Assembly (NCBI GenBank): GCA_026225455.1
Contig: JAMFSV010000364.1
Location: 1 to 35,378 of the forward strand
From: Burkholderiales bacterium
GTDB taxonomy: Bacteria; Pseudomonadota; Gammaproteobacteria; Burkholderiales; Burkholderiaceae
Direction of reading: 5' to 3'
Length of the DNA: 35,378 bases
Numbering within the stretch: position 1 is the first letter of the stretch; each line of letters starts with the position of its first letter. The notes under the pieces are model-generated. The model worked only from the letters and a program-made list of their open reading frames with translations, made no database searches and had not been told where the DNA came from. The position numbers were made by a program, and so were the translations under genes. Below, in pieces: positions 26,645 through 35,378 of the stretch.

Positions 26645-27497
26645 AGTCGGAATTTAACTCGGTAGGGGGCGCGGTGGGGAGCTCTGTAGGGAGCCCGGCA
26701 GCGAGCGCAGTAGGAAGCGCAAGCAGCCGTTGCCGCGCCACCGCGCAATAATCGGGATTCACTTCGTAGCCGACAAACTGGCGTCCATGCCTGGCGCAGG
26801 CAACCGCCGTGGTGCCGCTGCCCATAAACGGGTCGAGCACACGACCGCCGGGCGGGCAGCTCGCCAACACCATCCGTTCGATGATTTCCAGCGGCTTCTG
26901 GGTCGGGTGTTCGACCCGCTCGGCATGTTGCCGATGCAGGCGCGACACCGACCATAGATCCTTGGGGTTATAGCCCACTTCCAGCCATTTGCTGCCTTCG
27001 AACAGCTTGCGCGAACGGGCTTTTTTGGTCACCGCGTCATACGGAATACGCACTGAATCGAGATCGAAGTAATAGTCTTTCGACAACACAAACAAACCGA
27101 TGTTGTCGTGCACTGAAGTAAACCGGCGGACGGTGCCGCCCATGCTCGGCACCCGGCGATCCCAGACGATTTCGTTGATCATCGTCATGCGCTGTTTCAG
27201 AAAACTGAAAATCTCGGGCGCATATTGCCAGGTGCAGAAAATGTACAGCGAACCGCTGGCCTTGAGTTTGGGCAGCGACCGTTCCAGCCATGCGAAAGTC
27301 CAGGCCAGATGATCAACGGCTCCGAGCTTGTCGGAATCGTTGCCATAATCCTTGCCCAAGCCATAAGGCGGGTCGGACACGATCAGGTCGAAGCTGGCGT
27401 CGGGCAGATTGCCGACGTCGGCGACAAAATCGCGGTTCAACACTTCAATGCCGGGCGGCAGGTCCTGCTCGCCCGGATCTATCACCTCGAGGTTCAT
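26631..27497 (-). CDS. Beta-class DNA methyltransferase (solitary, in trp operon)
   Basis: Motif [15 protein letters not shown] precedes motif [34 protein letters not shown]. 14-nt overlap with trpA start. Confidence 0.92.
   Translation of the reverse strand: MNLEVIDPGEQDLPPGIEVLNRDFVADVGNLPDASFDLIVSDPPYGLGKDYGNDSDKLGAVDHLAWTFAWLERSLPKLKASGSLYIFCTWQYAPEIFSFLKQRMTMINEIVWDRRVPSMGGTVRRFTSVHDNIGLFVLSKDYYFDLDSVRIPYDAVTKKARSRKLFEGSKWLEVGYNPKDLWSVSRLHRQHAERVEHPTQKPLEIIERMVLASCPPGGRVLDPFMGSGTTAVACARHGRQFVGYEVNPDYCAVARQRLLALPTALAAGLPTELPTAPPTELNSDYVPY
26659..26718. repeat. Degenerate 12-bp tandem repeat at the 3' end of the methyltransferase gene
   Basis: tcggtagggggc/gcggtggggagc/tctgtagggagc/ccggcagcgagc/gcagtaggaagc. 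Confidence 0.72.
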
Positions 27498-27508
27498 CAG
27501 GGGCAGTC

Positions 27509-28702
27509 TCAGAGTTGCAAACCGCCGCGCTCGGCGACAGTGTGCATATCTTTGTCGCCGCGCCCGGACAGATTGACCAGCAGGATTTTATCCGGGCTCA
27601 AGGTCGGCGCCAGCTTGGCCGCGTAGGCCAGCGCATGCGACGACTCCAGCGCGGGGATAATGCCCTCGATGCGGCAACAATCGTGAAAACCCTGCAGCGC
27701 CTCGTCATCGGTGATGGTGACGTATTGAGCCCGCTGCGAGTCTTTGAGCCACGCATGTTCGGGGCCGACGCCAGGATAGTCGAGTCCGGCCGACACCGAA
27801 TGGGTTTCAATAATCTGCCCGTTATCATCCTGCAGCAAGTAGGTCCGATTGCCATGCAGCACACCGGGCGTGCCGGCTGTCAAAGACGCCGCATGGCGTC
27901 CCGTTTCCAGGCCGTCACCGGCTGCTTCGACGCCGATCAACCCCACCTCCAGGTCGTCGATATAGGGATAAAAAATGCCCATGGCGTTCGAGCCGCCGCC
28001 GATGCAGGCGATCACCTGATCAGGCTGGCGCCCGGTCATTTCCGGCATCTGCACTTTGCATTCATCGCCGATCACCCGTTGGAAATCGCGCACCATCATC
28101 GGGTAAGGGTGGGGCCCGGCCACCGTGCCGATGATATAAAAGGTGTTTTCGACATTGGTGACCCAGTCGCGCATGGCTTCGTTAAGCGCATCCTTGAGCG
28201 TCTTGGAGCCCGATTCGACGGGCACCACGGTGGCGCCCAGCAATTTCATGCGATACACATTGGCCGCTTGGCGCCGGACGTCCTCGGAGCCCATGTACAC
28301 CACACATTCCATGCCAAAACGCGCGGCAATCGTAGCGGTCGCCACGCCATGCTGGCCGGCGCCGGTTTCGGCGATCACGCGCGGTTTGCCCATGCGTCTG
28401 GCCAGCAACGCCTGGCCGATCACATTATTGATTTTGTGCGCGCCGGTATGGTTCAGGTCTTCGCGTTTGAAATAGATTTGCGCGCCGCCCAGCATCTCGG
28501 ACCAGCGTTTGGCGTGATACACCGGCGATGGGCGCCCGACAAAATGCTTGAGTTCGGATTCATATTCGGCGACAAATTCCGGGTCGCGACGGTACTGCTC
28601 GTAGGCCTGGTCCAGCTCTTTCAGGGCGTGAACCAGGGTTTCGGCGACAAACACACCGCCGTAGGGGCCAAAATGGCCGCGTGCATCAGGTAGGTTATAC
28701 AT
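27509..28702 (-). CDS. trpB: Tryptophan synthase subunit beta
   Basis: [46 protein letters not shown]. Confidence 0.97.
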   Translation of the reverse strand: MYNLPDARGHFGPYGGVFVAETLVHALKELDQAYEQYRRDPEFVAEYESELKHFVGRPSPVYHAKRWSEMLGGAQIYFKREDLNHTGAHKINNVIGQALLARRMGKPRVIAETGAGQHGVATATIAARFGMECVVYMGSEDVRRQAANVYRMKLLGATVVPVESGSKTLKDALNEAMRDWVTNVENTFYIIGTVAGPHPYPMMVRDFQRVIGDECKVQMPEMTGRQPDQVIACIGGGSNAMGIFYPYIDDLEVGLIGVEAAGDGLETGRHAASLTAGTPGVLHGNRTYLLQDDNGQIIETHSVSAGLDYPGVGPEHAWLKDSQRAQYVTITDDEALQGFHDCCRIEGIIPALESSHALAYAAKLAPTLSPDKILLVNLSGRGDKDMHTVAERGGLQL

Positions 28703-28796
28703 CACATCATCCTTTTGGCCGGCAGCAAACATAACGCTTGCTGCCTTGCTTTACCGTGAGTTATTGAGCGTCGGCGGCGGCCTGGCGTGCATTGTC

Positions 28797-29540
28797 TTAC
28801 GCCATATCGGCTGCACGCACCGCCTGCACAAACGCCGTCATTTGGGCGTGATCTTTCACGCCCTTTATGTGCTGGGAACCCGTGCCTTCGATGCCGCTGG
28901 AGACATCGACCGCGTACGGGCGCACGCGACGGATTGCGTCACGGACGTTTTGTGCGTCCAAGCCACCACTTAAAACGGCCTGATGCGCGAGCTCTTCTGG
29001 AATGATGGACCAATCGAAAACCTTCCCGCCCCCGCCATAACTGTCGACCAAAGTGTCGAACATGACGCCGTTGGCGCCGGCAGCGGCATAATCAAGTTGC
29101 CATTTTATCAAATCGGCGGGCGCCGTGCCCGCGTCGACCCGCAATACCCGCACCCAGGGCAAACCGGCAATGTGCGCCAATTGGGCGCAACGCTCGGGGG
29201 TATCGACTGCGGCATCGCCATGAAACTGTAACATCGACAGCGGTACCGCGTCGACCACCTGCCGCAGCCACTCGGGCGTGGTATTCACAAATAGCCCCGT
29301 CACCGTCACCAAAGGCGGCAAAGCGCGTGTCAGCGCGACGGCCTGTTCCAGCGAAACCGCGCGTGGACTCGGCGGATAAAACACCATGCCGATCGCGTCG
29401 GCGCCAAGTGCGACGGCATGCAGCACATCTTCCCGCCGGGTCATGCCGCACAGCTTGATGCGCGTGCGCAGCGGGCGCACCTGTGGCAGGCTGCCGGCCG
29501 TAGCCGGATCGGCGGCGGGCGGGTTTAATGGTTGCGCCAT
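28797..29540 (-). CDS. trpF: Phosphoribosylanthranilate isomerase
   Basis: [57 protein letters not shown]. Alternative start at 29552. Confidence 0.95.
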   Translation of the reverse strand: MAQPLNPPAADPATAGSLPQVRPLRTRIKLCGMTRREDVLHAVALGADAIGMVFYPPSPRAVSLEQAVALTRALPPLVTVTGLFVNTTPEWLRQVVDAVPLSMLQFHGDAAVDTPERCAQLAHIAGLPWVRVLRVDAGTAPADLIKWQLDYAAAGANGVMFDTLVDSYGGGGKVFDWSIIPEELAHQAVLSGGLDAQNVRDAIRRVRPYAVDVSSGIEGTGSQHIKGVKDHAQMTAFVQAVRAADMA

Positions 29541-30328
29541 ACGTCGCTCCATAAAAATGCCGACAAGTTAGGGGCGGGAATCTTGAATTCAGGCGGATAA
29601 GCGACCTCGGCCAAATACAGGCCGTCCGGCATGAAGGTCGGCGCGGCCAGCGCACGGTCGAGGCTGTCGCGCACCATCACGATCCACTCCAGCGACTCGC
29701 GATGGCGCCCGACGGCAATCAGGCAACCCATGATGTTACGCACCATATGATGCAAAAACGCATTGCCGCGAAAGCGGAAATGAATAAAATTGCCGCGTGT
29801 CTCGATGCTGATTTCGTACAGATGTTTAACCGGCGACTTCGCCTGACATTCGGACGAGCGGAATGCCGAAAAATCATGCGTGCCGATCAAGTGCCGCGCC
29901 GCCAGGCGCATCAACTCGACATCGACGGGCATATACACCCAACCGGCCCGGCCTTCCAGCAAGGGCGCTCGCACCGGATGATTGTACAGCGCGTAATAAT
30001 AGGTCCGCTCGAATGCATCGAAGCGCGCGTTGAAGGTTTCGTCCACCTGCTGTGCCCACTGCACCGAAATGGTGGCCGGCAAAAAAGCATTCACACCCCG
30101 TACCCATGAATAATCGGCACGCACTACGGAGGTGTCGAAATGCACCACCTGCCCTACCGCGTGAACGCCGGCATCGGTACGCCCGGCAACCGTGGTTTGC
30201 ACCGGCATGCCGCAAAATTTCGCGAGGCAACGTTCCAGCACATTTTGCACCGTATTGCCGCTCGGCTGCGACTGCCAGCCGGAAAAAGCGGTGCCGTCGT
30301 ATTGAATCCCCAGTGCGATGCGCATCAT
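29525..30328 (-). CDS. truA: tRNA pseudouridine(38-40) synthase
   Basis: [39 protein letters not shown]. Confidence 0.96.
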   Translation of the reverse strand: MMRIALGIQYDGTAFSGWQSQPSGNTVQNVLERCLAKFCGMPVQTTVAGRTDAGVHAVGQVVHFDTSVVRADYSWVRGVNAFLPATISVQWAQQVDETFNARFDAFERTYYYALYNHPVRAPLLEGRAGWVYMPVDVELMRLAARHLIGTHDFSAFRSSECQAKSPVKHLYEISIETRGNFIHFRFRGNAFLHHMVRNIMGCLIAVGRHRESLEWIVMVRDSLDRALAAPTFMPDGLYLAEVAYPPEFKIPAPNLSAFLWSDVWRNH

Positions 30329-30343
30329 GCTAACGCCCGCCGA

Positions 30344-33300
30344 TCATGGCAAGGGGGCCAGCGATCCGAGCAAGGCCCGGGCGGCTTCGCGCGTCGCCGG
30401 GTCGTTCGAATCGATGACCTCATTGATCAGTGCCCGGGCTCCGGCAACATCGCCCAAAGCCACGTACTCATGCGCCAGATCCAACTTGTTGCGCGACACC
30501 GCGACGGGGTCGAGCTCATTTGCCTGCACCGGAACATGGGGCGGCTGATGCGGCAAGTCGAGATCGAAATCCAGATCGAGCACACCGAATTTCACCGCGC
30601 TTCGCCCCGCCACCGATGCCATGCGCGGCAGGCCATCGGGACGGGCAGGCTCATCGTCAACTTCAGCGGACTCGGCACTGGGCGTTGGCTCGGGCGTTGG
30701 CTCGGGCGTTGGCTCGGGCGTTGGCTCGGGTATCGGCGTCAGAGCGGGCTCGATGATTTCCGGCGCGAGTGTCTCCATCTGCGCCGGCTCGAAAAATTCA
30801 TCGAGCAGGGGTGCCGATGCCGGTGCCTCGCCGTGGTTCGCTTGGGGCGTTTCGTGCGCGCCGGTTTCGGCCGCCGGCACCAACGGTGCGACCGGCGGCG
30901 GCGTGTCTTCAATCGCGGCGGACTGCTCGGCCGATTCCGCTTCCTCCTCCGGCTTGGCAGCCGGTTTGGCCGGCGCCACCGGCTGCGGCGCGAGCGCCTC
31001 GTGATCCGACGGCAGCGACAAGTCTATCGCCTCCATCGCATTTTTCAGGCGCGGATCGGGCGTCGATAGCGGCGGTTCGGCGGCCGGTGCCGCGTCATGG
31101 CCAGCCGGCTCGAACAGGCTTTCGTCACGCTTCCGGGCACGCGCCGCCGCACGTTCTTCCGGGCTGAGGAACAGCGGGTTCTCGGGGTCCAGATCGCGGC
31201 CGAGTTCGAGCACTTTCTGCCATTCCTCGCCTTCTGAATTGCTCAAGGTCCGCAGGTCATAAAACGCATCGGTAAAGGCGGCCATCTGTTTGGCCTGCGC
31301 CAGCAGGGCGGCGAGCCGAACCATCAAACCCTTATCGTTGGGGGTCAGTGCCAACGCGGCGCGCAGGTTTTCGACGTCATCGGGTGGCGCCGCCGGGTCG
31401 GCCGGTAACCCCGGCTGGTTGACGGATTCATCGAGCACGTCGTCGACCGGTTCCGGCAACGGTTCGCTTGCGGCCTCGTTGACCAACTCATCGGCAAACT
31501 CATCCGCGAACCCATGTTCCGGCGTATCGGCTTCGGCTGATTCGGGGAATGCCATCTCAGGCGGCGTCGTCGCAGGTATCCGATCCGGCAACTCATGCGT
31601 GTGCGCTGCGGGGTAAGCGAACGATTGCGGCAACTCGGTATCGTACTCATGCTTATGCGCCGCGCTCTCGTCGTGGTTTGAGGCAACAGCCGGCTCGGCG
31701 TCGGGGTCGAGTCCGGCGTCCGCTGTTGCTGCGTGCATCACCGCATCAGGCATAAGCACGTCGGGCACAACATCATGCGCGGCTGCGCCGTCGGTCTGGC
31801 CGGCGGCATGATGCGCTGCATCAGCGGGTGCCTCCAGCGCGTTATCGAGCCGTTTTTCGGCGGGACGATCGGATAAGGGAGCGGCGGACTCATGCTCCGA
31901 CTCAGCGTCAAACTTGCCGGCCGGCTTATGTTCCGCTTCAAAATCAGGCTCAATGCGCCAGCCTGAATCCATCGCGGGAGGCCGGGAAGTTGCGGACTCA
32001 GAGGCCGGCGACGCGACCGGTGCCGCCCGTTCGTGAGACGACTGGAACGAAGCGTAGGGAGGATGATCCGAGGCGTGCTCAAGATCGGCGCTCAGCTCCT
32101 TTTTCTTTCTCGGCCAAAGTGCCAACACGGCGAGCAGCAAGGCGATGAGGACGCCGCCGATGGCGTACCAGGTCGGGGGATTCGACATCCGCGACTTGAT
32201 CTCGTCCATGATTTGCGCACGGGTCATGCCGCTATCGGACACTGGACGCGTTGCTGTCGCCGACGCCGCCGACGCCGCCGATGCCGCCGATGCCGCTGAT
32301 GCCGCTGATGCCGCCGGCACGCCACTGGCGACCCCGCCGATAGCAGCACTGGCCGCCGCAGCCGGGACCGAAGCCGCAACTGAAACCGGCGGCGCAGAGA
32401 CTGGCTTGATGGGTTTGGGCACCTCGGTCGAGCCGAACATGCCATGCGCCTGCAGCGCCATCAACACACGATTTTTAAATGCCAGCCATGCCTGCAAACC
32501 GGCAAAACCCGCCTTTTCAACAGGATGCACCGTTACCGGCGGCGTCGAGCTGACCGGCGCCACGGCGCCGGAGGCAGCATCGGCAACCGCGCTCGCGGCA
32601 GGCGCGGAAGCGGCTGGTGCAGAAACAGCCGAGGCACTCGCGGCCACAGAAACACCCGAGGCGGCGACAACACCCGAGGCGCCCTCGGTAGCCGCAATGC
32701 CCGCGACAGCCGAAGCGCCAGATGCCGCGACGGCAGTGCTGGCTACAGTGCCCGAAGCGGCGACAGCAACCGGCGCCACGCCCGTAGCCGGGTTCGACGG
32801 TGCTGCAACATGCGCCGCGGATGCAGGTGCCGTCAGGGCAGACGCGACGGCAGCGCTCGAAGCGGCTTTGCCGCCGGTCACGCTGGGTTGCCCCGACGTC
32901 GCGGCCAAATTCGGTGCTGCATTCGATATCGAATTCGATACGGTGGCGGGCGCCGAGGCGGCAACGCTGGCGGCAAACACCGCCGACGCGAGTGCCGGGG
33001 GCACAGTAGCCTGCACCATCGGCATCGGTGGCGCTGACGATTTGGCGGCGGATCCGGGCAGCGCATTGGCCCGTGCCGCCTGACTGCCTGCCGCCGAAGC
33101 AGGATTATTAAAGGCGGCCAGAATCGCCGAGAGGCTGGCAAATGAGGCCGTGGTCGAGGCCGATGCTGAAACCGGCGCACTGGCAACTCCCGGCGCATAA
33201 ACCGAGGCCGGAACATTGAGCACAGCCCCCACGCGCAAACGATCGCGTTTGCCGCCCATAAAGGCGCGCGGATTGGCTTCGAATAACTCGGTGGCCACCC

Positions 33301-33610
33301 GATCGCGCGTTGCCGGGTCGGATGTCTGAGTAATTTCAGAGGCAATATCGTCCAGCTTGGCCCCCGCCCGCACCAGATAACTATTCGGATGTGCCCCGGC
33401 CGCGGCGCTCGCCGCCTGAGCCCCATTCGCCTGAGCCCCATTCGACACCGCGGCACTTGCCGCCGTCGCCGCATCCAGCGGCCACGCCGCGGTCGACAAC
33501 GCCAGGCAGAGCACACCGGCCCCAGTAAGGACCGCGGTGCGACGCAAACTCCCCGCGGCATGAGGCAGAGGCCGGTTCAACGCGCGCTTAAAACTCAAAC
33601 CCATCATCAT
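30344..33610 (-). CDS. fimV: FimV/HubP-type polar pilus-assembly protein
   Basis: LysM-like YLVRAGAKLDDIASEITQ...RLRVGAVLNVP, Ala/Ser-rich region, TM, acidic region, C-terminal KLDLAHEYVALGDVAGARALINEVI. Likely start MMMGLSFKRALNR (33610). Confidence 0.88.
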   Translation of the reverse strand: MMMGLSFKRALNRPLPHAAGSLRRTAVLTGAGVLCLALSTAAWPLDAATAASAAVSNGAQANGAQAASAAAGAHPNSYLVRAGAKLDDIASEITQTSDPATRDRVATELFEANPRAFMGGKRDRLRVGAVLNVPASVYAPGVASAPVSASASTTASFASLSAILAAFNNPASAAGSQAARANALPGSAAKSSAPPMPMVQATVPPALASAVFAASVAASAPATVSNSISNAAPNLAATSGQPSVTGGKAASSAAVASALTAPASAAHVAAPSNPATGVAPVAVAASGTVASTAVAASGASAVAGIAATEGASGVVAASGVSVAASASAVSAPAASAPAASAVADAASGAVAPVSSTPPVTVHPVEKAGFAGLQAWLAFKNRVLMALQAHGMFGSTEVPKPIKPVSAPPVSVAASVPAAAASAAIGGVASGVPAASAASAASAASAASAASATATRPVSDSGMTRAQIMDEIKSRMSNPPTWYAIGGVLIALLLAVLALWPRKKKELSADLEHASDHPPYASFQSSHERAAPVASPASESATSRPPAMDSGWRIEPDFEAEHKPAGKFDAESEHESAAPLSDRPAEKRLDNALEAPADAAHHAAGQTDGAAAHDVVPDVLMPDAVMHAATADAGLDPDAEPAVASNHDESAAHKHEYDTELPQSFAYPAAHTHELPDRIPATTPPEMAFPESAEADTPEHGFADEFADELVNEAASEPLPEPVDDVLDESVNQPGLPADPAAPPDDVENLRAALALTPNDKGLMVRLAALLAQAKQMAAFTDAFYDLRTLSNSEGEEWQKVLELGRDLDPENPLFLSPEERAAARARKRDESLFEPAGHDAAPAAEPPLSTPDPRLKNAMEAIDLSLPSDHEALAPQPVAPAKPAAKPEEEAESAEQSAAIEDTPPPVAPLVPAAETGAHETPQANHGEAPASAPLLDEFFEPAQMETLAPEIIEPALTPIPEPTPEPTPEPTPEPTPSAESAEVDDEPARPDGLPRMASVAGRSAVKFGVLDLDFDLDLPHQPPHVPVQANELDPVAVSRNKLDLAHEYVALGDVAGARALINEVIDSNDPATREAARALLGSLAPLP
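30681..30728. repeat. 4 perfect 12-bp tandem repeats in fimV (encoding PTPE-type repeats)
   Basis: ggcgttggctcg x4. Confidence 0.95.
32262..32315. repeat. 6 units of 9-bp tandem repeat in fimV (Ala-Ala-Ser)
   Basis: gacgccgcc/gacgccgcc/gatgccgcc/gatgccgct/gatgccgct/gatgccgcc. Confidence 0.92.
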
Positions 33611-33620
33611 TTTCACCACA

Positions 33621-33652
33621 AAAAAAAAGCCGGGCCACGGCTGTAGCCCGGC
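33621..33652 (-). terminator. Rho-independent terminator after asd
   Basis: Minus strand GCCGGGC-TACAGCCGTG-GCCCGGC-TTTTTTTT. Confidence 0.85.
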
Positions 33653-33769
33653 AGTTTTTGCCGGATCGGGGCGAGCCATCCGAGCCATCCGATAACCGCC
33701 GCCAGCATCGATGGCCGACTCGGCAGGACTCACCCCTTTCACGACGATGCGTTTTCAGGCCAACGCATT

Positions 33770-34894
33770 TCAAGCATCCAGCAAGATACGCAACATCCGG
33801 CGCAAAGGCTCGGCGGCGCCCCACAATAACTGGTCGCCGACGGTAAAAGCCGACAGATATTCACCACCCATGGCCAATTTGCGCAGGCGCCCGATCGGCA
33901 CCGACAAGGTTCCGGTGACCGCGGTCGGGGTCAGTTCGCGCATCGATACTTCACGTTGGTTAGGTATCACTTTTACACTATCGTTCGCCGACGCCAAAAT
34001 GTCGTCGATTTCACTTAACGGCACATCGCGCTTGAGTTTAATGGTCAATGCCTGCGAATGGCAGCGCATCGCGCCGATCCGCACACACAAGCCGTCGACG
34101 ATGATCGAACCGGGTTGGCCCATGGCGGGCTTGCCCAGGATCTTGTTGGCTTCGGCCCCGCCCTTCCATTCTTCTTTCGACATGCCGTTGCCCAAATCCT
34201 TGTCGATCCAGGGGATCAGCGAGCCGGCCAGGGGCACGCCGAATTGTGCGCTGGACAGTTCCGGGCTCTTCATGGTTTCGATCACACGGCGGTCGATTTC
34301 CAGGATGGCAGAAGCCGGGTCGCTCAGATTCTGGCTGACCGCTCCGTGCAATGCCCCCATTTGCGTCAATAGTTCGCGCATATGCTGCGCGCCGCCGCCG
34401 GACGCGGCTTGATAGGTCATGGCCGAAACCCATTCGATCAGGCCTTCGCGGAACAAGCCACCCAGCGCCATCAGCATCAGGCTGACGGTACAGTTGCCGC
34501 CGATATAATTTTTGACCCCGGTGGTGAGGCCTTTTTTGATCACATCGAGATTCACCGGATCAAGCACGATGATCGCGTCCGATTCCATCCGCAGCGACGA
34601 AGCGGCATCGATCCAATAACCGTCCCAACCCGCGGCACGCAGTTTGGGGAACACTTCATTAGTGTAGTCGCCGCCTTGGCAAGTGATAATGAAATCGCAT
34701 TTTTTCAATGCGTCGATATCGGTCGCCGATTTCAGCGTAGTCTCGTTTTTTGCGAACGAAGGCGCAGCGCCACCCACATTGCTGGTGCTGAAAAATACCG
34801 GTTCAATCAGCGCAAAATCGTTTTCTGCCTGCATGCGCTGCATCAATACCGAACCCACCATACCGCGCCAACCAACGAGACCTACGGTTTTCAT
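33770..34894 (-). CDS. asd: Aspartate-semialdehyde dehydrogenase
   Basis: [38 protein letters not shown]. Confidence 0.96.
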   Translation of the reverse strand: MKTVGLVGWRGMVGSVLMQRMQAENDFALIEPVFFSTSNVGGAAPSFAKNETTLKSATDIDALKKCDFIITCQGGDYTNEVFPKLRAAGWDGYWIDAASSLRMESDAIIVLDPVNLDVIKKGLTTGVKNYIGGNCTVSLMLMALGGLFREGLIEWVSAMTYQAASGGGAQHMRELLTQMGALHGAVSQNLSDPASAILEIDRRVIETMKSPELSSAQFGVPLAGSLIPWIDKDLGNGMSKEEWKGGAEANKILGKPAMGQPGSIIVDGLCVRIGAMRCHSQALTIKLKRDVPLSEIDDILASANDSVKVIPNQREVSMRELTPTAVTGTLSVPIGRLRKLAMGGEYLSAFTVGDQLLWGAAEPLRRMLRILLDA

Positions 34895-35001
34895 TTTTTT
34901 ACTCTCTCACTTGCACCACATCGAATTTGCGACATCCCTTTACCCTGTCGCCGGATTTGCATCGCCCGGCGGCCGGGCGCCAGGATGCGCCTGATTAAAA
35001 C

Positions 35002-35378
<377 letters not shown>

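Noticed and set aside
27290-28693. 467-aa plus-strand ORF opposite trpB
   Set aside because: Antisense shadow of trpB and the methyltransferase; low-complexity H/R/G-rich translation.
32145-33083. 312-aa Ala/Thr-rich plus-strand ORF
   Set aside because: Complement of the Ala/Ser-rich fimV region; repeats cause the open frame.

Overview
The window is a bacterial chromosomal segment, most likely from Burkholderiales (inferred from gene content and order). On the minus strand it carries the conserved housekeeping block leuB(partial)-asd-fimV-truA-trpF-trpB-(beta-class DNA methyltransferase)-trpA ... accD-folC-dedD/SPOR-cvpA-purF-metZ. The left part holds a vWA/PP2C/Ser-Thr-kinase triad (yegL-yegK-yegI-like), prpE, two PAP2 proteins, a DUF3563-like small ORF missing from the ORF track, a PHB-depolymerase-type esterase, an EAL-CBS-GGDEF protein, a DUF1345 protein and an FKBP. 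The most unusual region is an approx. 5 kb accessory block (about 20.9-25.8 kb) between trpA and accD. There, two paralogous type IVb (PilS-like) pilins with duplicated upstream DNA bracket a Phd/VapC pair, an orphan FitA-like antitoxin, and a Fic/Xre 'mobile mystery protein' module. That module is itself bounded by 61-bp exact direct repeats and preceded by an iterated TAGCCTATAG-type operator array. Other unusual signals are a 156-bp highly structured inverted-repeat element at the left edge, recurrent degenerate 12-bp tandem repeats at gene 3' ends, and a right-edge leuB fragment whose protein looks eukaryotic/fungal and loses homology exactly after a TTTACAG splice-acceptor-like sequence. 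All calls are from reading the sequence; no searches were run.
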